Assembly: GCF_018304825.1 (NCBI RefSeq)
Contig: NZ_CP072648.1
Location: forward strand, 1,409,501-1,473,500
Direction: 5' to 3'
DNA: 64,000 bases
Source: Chloracidobacterium validum
GTDB taxonomy: Bacteria; Acidobacteriota; Blastocatellia; Chloracidobacteriales; Chloracidobacteriaceae
Made by a program: the position numbers and the translations under genes. Positions 45,359 to 53,333 of the stretch are shown here, piece by piece (within the stretch, counting starts at the first letter, position 1; the number at the start of each line of letters is the position of its first letter). The notes under the pieces are model-generated. The model made no database searches. It had not been told where the DNA came from and saw only the letters and a list, made by a program, of their open reading frames with translations.

Positions 45359-46342
45359 ATGGACAAGCTTGCGCTGGGCATCCTGATCTTTGGGCTACTT
45401 TCGGGGCTTCCAGTCTGGGCGCAAGGTACCCTGCCTGAACCTGCTGCGCCAAACGACATCAAGCCACTTCACATCCGATGGTCTCCCAGCGACACATCTT
45501 CATCTCCATCCGAGGACACGCCACCGGATTCCTTGCTCAACCGCTCATTCATCCAACCGGCACGCCTTGTCATCCGCCCAGCCGATGCCTCGGCTTGGGG
45601 TGAGCGGGCATGGTTACCGCCCTCGAATCGTGTCAACCCAGCGCCGGTTGCCGGTTCAGACGCCAAGGCAACAGACGACCAGGAAGCTTCGTCACAGGGC
45701 GATAGCTCGCCATCACAGCGTTTTCAGTGGGGTGAGGCCTTGCGCCAATCAGCACTTTTCAACAGCTTGCAACACGCACTCCGGTTCGCCACCGAGGATG
45801 GCACGCGCAAGGAAATCAAGGGTCCGTTTTTCCGCGATTGGTTCCAGTCCGTTCGCAACTTGCGCGGCTGGCGGGATGGCGACCCTTTCCTCGTCAACTA
45901 TATCGGGCACCCAATCATGGGTGCGGCGTCCGGCTACATTCAGATTCAAAATGATCCACGTGGTCGCTACCTAGAGTTTGAACCAACCAAGAAAGCTTAT
46001 TGGAAGAGCCGGATGAAAGCGATGGCTTGGTCGGCGGCCTACAGTACGCAGTTTGAATTGGGTCCTATCAGCGAAGCCTCGCTCGGCAACGTAGGGCGCA
46101 CGCCCCGCCCCGATGGCAAAAGTCCAATGTCTTACGTGGATTTGGTCATCACACCCACAGTTGGGACGCTGTGGCTGATTGGGGAAGATGCACTGGACAA
46201 GCACCTTATCCAACGCTTTGAAAACCGCGTTCGGAACCGGTTCTGGCGCGGGATGGTACGTAGCTTTCTCAACCCTGGACGCAGCATTGCCAACGCGATG
46301 CGGTTCAAAGGTCCGTGGTACCGCGACCGCCGCCCGCTTTAG
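45359..46342 (+). CDS. Secreted protein of unknown function
   Basis: A 327-residue protein with a signal peptide (LALGILIFGLLSGLPVWAQ). After a Pro/Ser/Asp-rich stretch comes a conserved-looking core: FRDWFQSVRNLRGWRDGD, FLVNYIGHPIMGAASGYIQI, SRMKAMAWSAAYSTQFELGP, MSYVDLVITPTVGTLWLIGE and a basic C-terminus (FENRVRNRFWRGMVRSFLNP, YRDRRPL). The NYIGHPIMGA and VITPTVGT segments suggest buried small-residue helices or membrane-embedded turns. I do not recognise a named family with confidence. It is divergent from receptor 2 and 37 bases before a second secreted protein, so the two may act together. Confidence 0.75.
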   Translation: MDKLALGILIFGLLSGLPVWAQGTLPEPAAPNDIKPLHIRWSPSDTSSSPSEDTPPDSLLNRSFIQPARLVIRPADASAWGERAWLPPSNRVNPAPVAGSDAKATDDQEASSQGDSSPSQRFQWGEALRQSALFNSLQHALRFATEDGTRKEIKGPFFRDWFQSVRNLRGWRDGDPFLVNYIGHPIMGAASGYIQIQNDPRGRYLEFEPTKKAYWKSRMKAMAWSAAYSTQFELGPISEASLGNVGRTPRPDGKSPMSYVDLVITPTVGTLWLIGEDALDKHLIQRFENRVRNRFWRGMVRSFLNPGRSIANAMRFKGPWYRDRRPL

Positions 46343-46379
46343 CGAAAAACACTTAGGCGGAAGAATCAACGATAAGACC

Positions 46380-46901
46380 ATGCCCAAAACTCGACGATAC
46401 GCCAGGATACTCGTTAGTTTGGCCGCGCTGGGCTGGCTATGGGGACTCGTTCCAACCCCAATAGTTGCCCAAGACCTGCCCCAAGCTCGCTTCCAGACCT
46501 ACACTAACACGCGCTTCGGCTACCACATCCTTTACCCGGCAGATTTCACGGCGCAGGGTGAATCTGACAATGGGGATGGCCAAGCGTTCACAAACTCAGA
46601 TGGCGCGGTCCTAAGCGTCTGGGGCGGGTACAACGTGCTGGGAGAGAAACCCGCTGAAGCCTTACGCAGGGAACTCCAACGCTGTGCCCAAAGTCGGCGG
46701 CAGATTACTTACCGGCGTACCGGCAAAACGTTCTTGGTCATATCGGGGTATGAAGCCGATGGACAGCAGATTTTTTACCTCAAAAAACTGATGCGCTCGG
46801 ATGTCCAAATCGGCTTTGAGTTGGTTTATCCGATTGCACACCGCGCCCGTTATGACCGGGAAGTGGTCACGATAGCTAATTCACTCCGATTACATTCCTG
46901 A
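46380..46901 (+). CDS. Secreted protein of unknown function
   Basis: A 173-residue protein with a signal peptide (ILVSLAALGWLWGLVPTPIVAQ) followed by about 145 residues with alternating strands: NTRFGYHILYPADFTAQGES, DGAVLSVWGGYN, RQITYRRTGKTFLVISGYEA, GQQIFYLKKLMRSDVQIGFE and YDREVVTIANSLRL. The pattern (a FGYxIxYPxxF opening and a final VxxIxxSL helix) resembles PsbP/DUF-type small periplasmic proteins that begin 'YGYSIEYP'; no activity is implied. I chose ATG 46380 because the signal peptide follows directly. No clear ribosome-binding site is seen. Confidence 0.75.
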   Translation: MPKTRRYARILVSLAALGWLWGLVPTPIVAQDLPQARFQTYTNTRFGYHILYPADFTAQGESDNGDGQAFTNSDGAVLSVWGGYNVLGEKPAEALRRELQRCAQSRRQITYRRTGKTFLVISGYEADGQQIFYLKKLMRSDVQIGFELVYPIAHRARYDREVVTIANSLRLHS

Positions 46902-46946
46902 AACTGAAGCTAACGACCTATTCGCGCACATTTGAAGAGCCCCGAA

Positions 46947-46976
46947 GTTGACATGGGCACAGTTGACATAGGCACT
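46947..46976. repeat. 15-bp imperfect tandem duplication
   Basis: Two adjacent copies, gttgacatgggcaca (46947-46961) and gttgacataggcact (46962-46976), match at 13 of 15 positions. They lie in the 269-base gap before the Uma2 gene. Each contains TTGACA, but neither has a -10 box at proper spacing. Confidence 0.8.
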
Positions 46977-47170
46977 TAGCATGCTTTCACGGCTTAGTGC
47001 TCAGCCTTGAGTTTTCAACATTGGCTTACCGAGTACCAAAAACTCGGTGCTTTGCGCTCCACCTGTTTTTTTATTTCTTCCGCCTTGCGGCCAGTTGGTT
47101 GTCTCCGGCACACTGGTTTGCGCTGGCGTTCGCGCCCAAGTCGTTGCTCGTTTTGGGAGGACTCCGCCCG

Positions 47171-48085
47171 ATGTCCGCACCCGTTGCCCTTGCCCCACCC
47201 CACCGATTGACCGTCGAGGCATTCCTTGACTACGGTGAGCCAGACCGCCGCTACGAGCTGGTCCGAGGGATTCCGGTCGAGATGCCCCCGCCCGCCGAAC
47301 GTCATCAAGTCATCATTGCTGCCTTGTTCCACCTGTTTTGTCGCGCCATTGCCGAGCGCGGGCTGCCCTACGAAGTTCTCCAGCTTGGGTTGCAGACCGA
47401 AGTGGATACGGTGCGGATACCGGACGGGCTGGTGTATCGGAAGGCAGACGGACGGGGTGGGAGCGATGAGCGGCGGAGTGGGGTGGTGTGGCTGGAGGAA
47501 GAGACGGTGGTGGTGGCGGTGGAAGTGGTGAGCGCGAATCGGCGGGACGACTACGTGGTGAAGTTGGAGGAGTATGCGCGGCGTGGGATTGGGGAGTATG
47601 TGATTGTGGACGTGAAGCAGGGGCAGGTTGTGGTGCATCGGCATCCGGTGGTGGCGGATGGGGTGTATGGGGAGGTCAGGGTCTACCGGCGCGGGGAGGC
47701 GTTTGTGTTGGAGGGGTTGGGTGGGGCGGCGTTTGAGGTTGGGCCGCTTCTGGATGGGAAGACGGCGGGCGAGTTGGCGCGGGAGGACGTGGAGCGGTTG
47801 CGGGCGGAGGCGGCGGCCCGGCGCAACGCCGAAGTCCGCGCCGAAGCTGAGCGCCAGGCGAAACTCGATGCCGAAGCCCGCGCCGAAGCTGAACGCCGGG
47901 CGAAACTCGATGCTGAAGCCCGCGCTGAAGCCGAACGCCAAGCTAAAGAAGCCGAGCGTCAGGCGCGGCTTGAAGCTGAGGCTCGTGCCGAAGCCGAACG
48001 CCAAGCCCGCGCCCAACTCGAAGCCGAACTCGCCCGGCTGCGCGCCCAAGTCCAGGCATCGCCAGACGATACATCTACATCTTGA
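47171..48085 (+). CDS. Uma2-family (DUF820) protein with C-terminal charged helix
   Basis: A 304-residue protein. The N-terminal domain (about 10-200) fits the Uma2/DUF820 restriction-endonuclease-like fold: [73 protein letters not shown] and [20 protein letters not shown]. The nuclease motif D-x(n)-E-V-V with Tyr/Lys in the next strand is present (PDG, then VEVVSxxRRxDYVVKxEEYA). The C-terminal 100 residues are repeats of about 8-12 residues such as [13 protein letters not shown], a single long alpha-helix or coiled coil. ATG 47171 has gggagg 10 bases ahead. Uma2 genes are abundant in some bacteria and their role is unsettled. Confidence 0.9.
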   Translation: MSAPVALAPPHRLTVEAFLDYGEPDRRYELVRGIPVEMPPPAERHQVIIAALFHLFCRAIAERGLPYEVLQLGLQTEVDTVRIPDGLVYRKADGRGGSDERRSGVVWLEEETVVVAVEVVSANRRDDYVVKLEEYARRGIGEYVIVDVKQGQVVVHRHPVVADGVYGEVRVYRRGEAFVLEGLGGAAFEVGPLLDGKTAGELAREDVERLRAEAAARRNAEVRAEAERQAKLDAEARAEAERRAKLDAEARAEAERQAKEAERQARLEAEARAEAERQARAQLEAELARLRAQVQASPDDTSTS

Positions 48086-48419
48086 GAGCGTGTTTGAAAG
48101 GTCTCCAATGTGACCTAGGCAGGCCTGCCTGTGGTTCACTGGTTTCAACCAGTGTCGGTGCTTCGCGCTTGGAACAAAAGTAGCCCACAGCGGTGGCAGG
48201 TGGTTTGACCAGTAGCTCGGGATGGCTTTTTCACTTAGAGCCATCCCATCAGCCGCATCACGACTGGTCAGACCTGGCTTTTCAGACTCACTCCCCACCA
48301 GAATAAGGTTGAACTGAAAGCATCCATGCAACAATATCCCTGCAATAAACAACGCTAGACATGCGGCAAGTAGCTACCTATGCTGCCTGTACTGCTTTAT
48401 TTCTCCTTCGGATGGCGCC
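48086..48419. other. Intergenic region with several inverted repeats
   Basis: About 330 bases between the Uma2 gene and the WD40 kinase. It contains a 14-bp palindrome aggcaggcctgcct (48117-48130), a hairpin cactggtt/aaccagtg (48137-48154) and a perfect 9-bp stem gggatggct/agccatccc with an 11-base loop (48219-48247). None is followed by a T-run. They may be regulatory or transcription-ending structures, or debris of an old insertion. No gene or RNA is recognised. Confidence 0.5.
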
Positions 48420-50330
48420 ATGCGATATTGCCCGATCTGTAAGCAGTGCTATGACGACACGGAACTGCGCTGTACGAAGGACGGACTCTATCTCGTTGAA
48501 GCTTTTCCAGGGACGCGCATCATTAGCGGCAAGTATCGTCTCGATGCGCTCATCGGCCAGGGTGGCATGGGGTCAGTCTATCGGGCAACCCACCTTGAAC
48601 TCGACCGGACGATTGCGCTGAAGATTGTCCTACCAGACTTCGTTTCCAACAATGAAACCCTGGAACGCTTTCGCCAGGAAGCCCGCGCGGCGGCCCGGCT
48701 CAATCACCCAAGCGTCATCAGCGTGTATGACTTCGGCGTGTTGCCGACGGGGCAGGCCTACTTGGCCATGGAGTTACTCACCGGACACTCTCTGCGCGAG
48801 GAGCTTGAACGGCACACGACCTTGTCACCGCAGCGCGTGCTTACGATTCTGCGTCCGGTTTGTCAGGCCATTCACGCTGCCCATGAGGCTGGCGTCGTCC
48901 ACCGTGACCTCAAGCCCGACAACATCATCCTGCTTGGCCCAAATGAGTCTGGGGAGGAAATCATCAAGGTCGTGGACTTCGGTATTGCCAAGCTCAAGGA
49001 ACGAACCGGCACGGTCTCGAACCTGACCGAGCCAGGGCTGGTCATGGGGACGCCACATTACATGTCGCCGGAGCAGTGCCGCGGCGAGGAGCTAGACCGA
49101 ACTTCGGATATTTACTCGCTTGGCGTCACGCTTTATGAGCTACTGGTCGGACACGTCCCCTTCGACGCGCCAACGCCTTCGGCCGTTATCATCCAGCACG
49201 CTGTTGACCCACCGCCCCTCCTGCGCCGGCTGCGACCAGACATACCGGAGGAGGTTGAGCGGGTCGTACTCAAGTCCCTCTCAAAAGCTCGTGAACGCCG
49301 ACAGGCGACGGCGCTATCCCTCTACGCCGAATTCGAGCACGCTCTTCAGGAGGCCGAAGCCACCGCTGCGGCGCTCAATCTCACCAAGATCTCAGCCAGC
49401 TTTCCAACGCTTGATCTCTCGCAGCTCAAGGCGGCTGAACTGACGCTGGGAGCGACATTGACCGGACACGAGCATGTCGTCAAAAGCTTGGCCTACCACG
49501 GAACTGGCAACTGGCTGGCATCTGCCAGTGGGGACGGCACCATCCGCCTCTGGGATGTGACTACCAATCGTGAAATTGCCATTTTCAGCGGCCATGAGTA
49601 CTCGGTAAACGCCGTGGCGATTACGCCAGACGGACTCCGCTTGGCAAGCGGTGGAGCAGATGGCACGGCGCGGCTCTGGACACTTCGGGATGCCGTCGAG
49701 ATTGGCTCTCTGGGGCATCGCACCGCCGTGCGCGCCGTTTTGTTTGCCTCCAGTGGGCGCTGGCTCATCACAGCCTGTGATACGGAGGTCAAGATTTGGG
49801 ATGCCCTACGACAGCGCCAGATTGCTTCCTTTCTCGGCCATGTCAAAACAATTGACGCGCTGGCACTTTCACCCGATGGACATACCCTCGCGTCCGGCGG
49901 AGTGGACGACACCATCTACTTGTGGGACCTCATTTCAAAGACGGAACAGGCCCTGCTGCGCCTGCCCGGACATGCTCCAACGTCATTGGTTTACCTGCCG
50001 ACCCAAACCCTGATCTCCGGTGGGCGAGATGGGCGGCTATGCCTCTGGCAGCCGGATAAAGCCAATCCGGTTCGGATGATTGAAGCCCATACGGAGGCAA
50101 TCCGCGCCCTGGCGGTATCGCCAAGCGGCGGCTGGCTAGCTTCAGCCGATTGGGATGGACGGATCAAACTCTGGACTACCGACGACCTTACCAATGTTGC
50201 TACGGTCGAGGCGCACGATGGAGCAGCCCAGTCACTTGCCTTTGCGCCAGACGGTCTGCGCTTGGCGTCAGGCGGCGCGGATGCCCTGGTTAAGCTTTGG
50301 CAACTCACCACCGGAACAATACCAAGTTAA
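48420..50330 (+). CDS. Ser/Thr protein kinase with zinc ribbon and WD40 propeller
   Basis: A 636-residue protein. A short N-terminal zinc-ribbon-like segment (RYCPICKQCYDDTELRCTKD) precedes a complete Hanks kinase (about 35-310): LIGQGGMGSVYRA, ALKIVLP (Lys 68), HRDLKPDNIILLG (161-173), VVDFGIAKL (DFG 186-188) and MSPEQCRGEEL. The C-terminal 300 residues form about seven WD40 repeats, seen in blocks such as LASASGDGTIRLWDVTT, LASGGADGTARLWTLRD and LASGGVDDTIYLWDLIS. No transmembrane helix is visible, so it is probably soluble; WD40 repeats would recruit partners or substrates. Kinase-WD40 fusions occur in cyanobacteria, Planctomycetes and Acidobacteriota. Confidence 0.94.
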   Translation: MRYCPICKQCYDDTELRCTKDGLYLVEAFPGTRIISGKYRLDALIGQGGMGSVYRATHLELDRTIALKIVLPDFVSNNETLERFRQEARAAARLNHPSVISVYDFGVLPTGQAYLAMELLTGHSLREELERHTTLSPQRVLTILRPVCQAIHAAHEAGVVHRDLKPDNIILLGPNESGEEIIKVVDFGIAKLKERTGTVSNLTEPGLVMGTPHYMSPEQCRGEELDRTSDIYSLGVTLYELLVGHVPFDAPTPSAVIIQHAVDPPPLLRRLRPDIPEEVERVVLKSLSKARERRQATALSLYAEFEHALQEAEATAAALNLTKISASFPTLDLSQLKAAELTLGATLTGHEHVVKSLAYHGTGNWLASASGDGTIRLWDVTTNREIAIFSGHEYSVNAVAITPDGLRLASGGADGTARLWTLRDAVEIGSLGHRTAVRAVLFASSGRWLITACDTEVKIWDALRQRQIASFLGHVKTIDALALSPDGHTLASGGVDDTIYLWDLISKTEQALLRLPGHAPTSLVYLPTQTLISGGRDGRLCLWQPDKANPVRMIEAHTEAIRALAVSPSGGWLASADWDGRIKLWTTDDLTNVATVEAHDGAAQSLAFAPDGLRLASGGADALVKLWQLTTGTIPS

Positions 50331-50412
50331 ACGCCCTAACGGTTGGCGAGCGGACAAAGCATAGCGCGCAGTGCAGTGTGTTAACCTCGTGCAGTCAATG
50401 TTTTTCAGGCAC

Positions 50413-52521
50413 TCATGGGCAGCGTTCAAGCGGCTCGATGTCCACCAGAGCATCGTAAAACGTTGCGCCGGCGCCCAAGTCGGTAAGCGCCTGCCCAGTC
50501 ACGGCATTGACGTTGCGCCCATCCGGGCTGAACTTTGCCCACCAAATGCCTGGGGCGTAAGCAACACCCGGACGGATTCGCTCAGACAGCCTGGCGCGCA
50601 CTTGAAACTCCCCCCGGTCATTGAACACCCGCACCATCTGACCATCCAGAATGCCGCGTGGCAGGGCATCGGTCGGGTGCAGCTCAACGATGGGTTCTTT
50701 TTCAACTCGGCGGAGTGAGTCCTGATTGACAAATGTTGAGTTGAGAAAGTTGTGCGCTGGTGGCGAGATCAACGCCAGTGGGTAGATAGCGGCTCGCTCT
50801 GGATTGCTCAGTCGGTTCTCACGTGGCGGAAGATAGGTCGGCAGCGGGTCCAGCCCCTGCCGGGACAAGCTTTCCGAGTAGAACTCACACTTGCCTGAAG
50901 GTGTGAAAAACCCACCTTCCGCAAATGGCGCAAATGGTGTCGGGACATTCAGCCGCACGTGGCCTTCAGCGCGCAGCCGCTCGAAGGTTATGCCTTCCAT
51001 CCACGGGTGACGCACATCCAGCACGGCCCGGATGAGTTGCTCATCGCTTTCATAAAGCGCCGGCTCTTCATACCCCATGGCTTGGGCAAGCAGCCGAAAC
51101 ACATCGGAATTCGACTTTGCCTCACCCAACGGAGCAATCGCCGGCTCGTTGAACATCAGCGACAGATGCCCATATGGCTTGACAATATCCATGTGCTCGA
51201 GCTGCGTGGTCGCCGGCAGCACGATGTCGGCGTAATCCGTCGTATCCGTAAAAAACTGTTCATGCACGACCGTGAACAGGTCTTCGCGCCGCAACCCGGC
51301 CAGTACTTGATTTTGATCGGGCGCAATGGCCGCTGGGTTTGAATTATAGACGTAAAGCCCCATCACTGGTGGATCGAATCCGGCTGGGCGACCCGCCTCA
51401 TCCCGATTCGTCAACGCTTCGCCCAAGCGCGTCATGTTGATGGTGCGCGTCCCCGGCGGAATCCAGTCAGGTCGCTCCAGAGCGGCGTAGTTGAGCGGAA
51501 AAGTTCCCGAGGTTGAGAGCAAAATCCCACCGGCCGGATGTCGCCAGGCACCGACCAACGCCGGCAAGCAAGCAATAGCACGCACGGCCATGCCACCTCC
51601 GGCATGACGCTGTAATCCATAGTTGACACGGATGGCACTCGGCTGTGTCTGGGCATATTCACGCGCCAACCGAACGATTGCCGCCTCATCCAATCCGACA
51701 ATGGGCGCCACGGTGGACGGAGCATAGGACTCCAGGCGCTCGCGCAGTGCATCGAAGCCAAGCGTGTAGCGGTCAACATAATCCGTGTCGTGCCATCCCG
51801 CGTCCACGATGACGCGCATCATTGCCAGCGCCAACGCGGCATCCGTGCCCGGTATGATGGCCAAGTGTTCATCCGAGGCAGCGGCCGTTCGGGTGCGGTA
51901 CGGGTCAATCGTCACTACGCGCGCACCGCGCTTTTTGGCCTCCAGCACGTAGCGCCATAAGTGAACGTTTGAAGTTACTGGATTGCTTCCCCAAATGAGG
52001 ATGAGCTTGGCTTCAGCAAAATGACGCGCCTCGATCCCAATGCTTGCGCCAATGGTCGCCTTGTAGCCGGCGGCCCCGGCCGTAGCGCAAATGGTTCGTG
52101 CCAACTGCGACGCTCCCAAGTAGTGAAAAAACCGCCGGTCCATCCCCTGCCCCTGAACCAGTCCCATGGTGCCGGCGTAGCTATACGGCAAAATACAGGT
52201 TGGACCGTAGCGCTCAATGAGCGTTTTCCAGCGGGAAGTGATGTCGGCAATCGCTTCATCCCAGGTGATCCGGGCAAATTTCGCCTCACCTTTCTGCCCG
52301 ATGCGCCGCAGCGGATAGAGCACTCGGCGGGGGTCATACACCCGCTCAAGGTACTTTGACACTTTCGCGCACAAAAACCCGGCAGTGTCGGCATGTTCGG
52401 CACTGCCTTCTACCTTAATGGCGCGCCGCTCTGGCCCGTTGCCATCCACCGTCACGGCTATGGCACACGTATCCGGGCAATCGTGCGGACAAGCCGCGTG
52501 AATCACGTTCAAAGCTTTCAT
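50413..52521 (-). CDS. Molybdopterin-dependent oxidoreductase, 4Fe-4S type
   Basis: A 702-residue large subunit of the DMSO-reductase superfamily. A 4Fe-4S site is formed by Cys 11, 15, 19 (ACPHDCPDTC) and 51 (GFLCAKV). Cofactor-binding features follow: YSYAGTMGLVQGQGMDRRFF, ICATAGAAGYKATIG, LILIWGSNPVTSNVHLW, GARVVTIDPYRTRTAAASDE and GTDAALALAMMRVIVDAGWH. The C-terminal molybdopterin-dinucleotide domain (LALISPPAHNFLNSTFVNQD, VRVFNDRGEFQVRARLSERI) is complete. No twin-arginine signal is present, so it appears cytoplasmic. No electron-transfer or membrane subunit is adjacent, so its redox partner and substrate cannot be named. Confidence 0.9.
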   Translation of the reverse strand: MKALNVIHAACPHDCPDTCAIAVTVDGNGPERRAIKVEGSAEHADTAGFLCAKVSKYLERVYDPRRVLYPLRRIGQKGEAKFARITWDEAIADITSRWKTLIERYGPTCILPYSYAGTMGLVQGQGMDRRFFHYLGASQLARTICATAGAAGYKATIGASIGIEARHFAEAKLILIWGSNPVTSNVHLWRYVLEAKKRGARVVTIDPYRTRTAAASDEHLAIIPGTDAALALAMMRVIVDAGWHDTDYVDRYTLGFDALRERLESYAPSTVAPIVGLDEAAIVRLAREYAQTQPSAIRVNYGLQRHAGGGMAVRAIACLPALVGAWRHPAGGILLSTSGTFPLNYAALERPDWIPPGTRTINMTRLGEALTNRDEAGRPAGFDPPVMGLYVYNSNPAAIAPDQNQVLAGLRREDLFTVVHEQFFTDTTDYADIVLPATTQLEHMDIVKPYGHLSLMFNEPAIAPLGEAKSNSDVFRLLAQAMGYEEPALYESDEQLIRAVLDVRHPWMEGITFERLRAEGHVRLNVPTPFAPFAEGGFFTPSGKCEFYSESLSRQGLDPLPTYLPPRENRLSNPERAAIYPLALISPPAHNFLNSTFVNQDSLRRVEKEPIVELHPTDALPRGILDGQMVRVFNDRGEFQVRARLSERIRPGVAYAPGIWWAKFSPDGRNVNAVTGQALTDLGAGATFYDALVDIEPLERCP

Positions 52522-52647
52522 CTGGCTGCCTCTGCTCCACTTGCCACGCTCATCTCAGGAGAAAGTCCATACTCGGAGTGACGCAACTTCGCTATAGTTG
52601 GCTTATACTTTCGGAAACCAGTCATTTCGTCCAGCGTCGGAGTTGCC

Positions 52648-53331
52648 ATGAAGCATAAAGCCGTCTTTTCAAAAGTGCGCAAACTTATCAATGAACGGGA
52701 ACTGGCCGATGACAATCTCGACCAAGCCGAAGATACCTTGGCTGCCTTGTTGGAAAAAGATCGGCAGTGTGACTGGGCTTATGGACTTCTCGCCGAAATC
52801 TACTACTGGCGAGGAGAAACAGCCCCGGCCAGAGATAAGCTCGCCCTCTTCAAGCAGGGTGTCGAGTATGGGGAAGAGGCGACTGCCATCAACCCGAATG
52901 CCCTCGAAGGCAACTTCTGGCTGGCTGTCAACTACGGGATGTATGGCAACGAAAAAGGTATCTTGAAAAGCCTGTCACTCATCAAGCCAATTCAACGCTG
53001 TGCCGAGCGCGTCATTGAAATTGACGAGTCATACTTCTATGGCGGCCCCTGGCGGGTGCTGGGTCGCATCTATGACAAAGTGCCGGGCTGGCCGGTCTCA
53101 ATTGGCGACAAACGCAAGGCCATCGAGTGCTTTGAAGCTGCCCTCGAATTCGGCCCGAAGTTTTATCTCAACCATATGTATATTGCCGAGTGTTATCTCT
53201 CACTGGGCGACAAGAAAAAAGCAAAACACCATATTCAGTGGATTCTGGACGCTCCACTTTCCAAGCACCATGAACGGGAGGACGAGGGTTACAAACGCGA
53301 AGCCAGTGCCCTGCTCAAGAAGCTTGGATAG
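52648..53331 (+). CDS. TPR-like protein resembling TRAP-associated TatT
   Basis: A 227-residue alpha-helical repeat protein: DQAEDTLAALLEKDRQCDWA, YGLLAEIYYWRGETAPARDK, AINPNALEGNFWLAVNYGMY, GPWRVLGRIYDKVPGWPVSI and NHMYIAECYLSLGDKKKAKH. The EGNFWLAVNYG and WPVSIGDKRKAIE segments resemble the TatT component associated with some TRAP transporters, although no transporter gene is near. There is no signal peptide, so it may be cytoplasmic. A good ribosome-binding site (ggag, 6 bases before ATG) supports the start. It converges with the next gene with only 2 bases between the stops. Confidence 0.75.
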   Translation: MKHKAVFSKVRKLINERELADDNLDQAEDTLAALLEKDRQCDWAYGLLAEIYYWRGETAPARDKLALFKQGVEYGEEATAINPNALEGNFWLAVNYGMYGNEKGILKSLSLIKPIQRCAERVIEIDESYFYGGPWRVLGRIYDKVPGWPVSIGDKRKAIECFEAALEFGPKFYLNHMYIAECYLSLGDKKKAKHHIQWILDAPLSKHHEREDEGYKREASALLKKLG

Positions 53332-53333
53332 TG

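Noticed and set aside
46947-46980. TTGACA boxes in the 15-bp duplication as promoters for the Uma2 gene
   Set aside because: No -10 box lies 16-18 bases downstream of either copy.
25420-48100. Similar 16-base segments gagagcgtgNNtgaaa at 25420 and 48084 that resemble the end of an insertion sequence
   Set aside because: Fourteen matching bases are within chance expectation for pairs in 64 kb, the flanks differ, and neither has a transposase or a paired inverted end.
48117-48154. Palindrome and hairpin after the Uma2 gene as transposon remnants
   Set aside because: A 14-bp palindrome is expected several times in a window of this size, and no flanking duplication or transposase was found.
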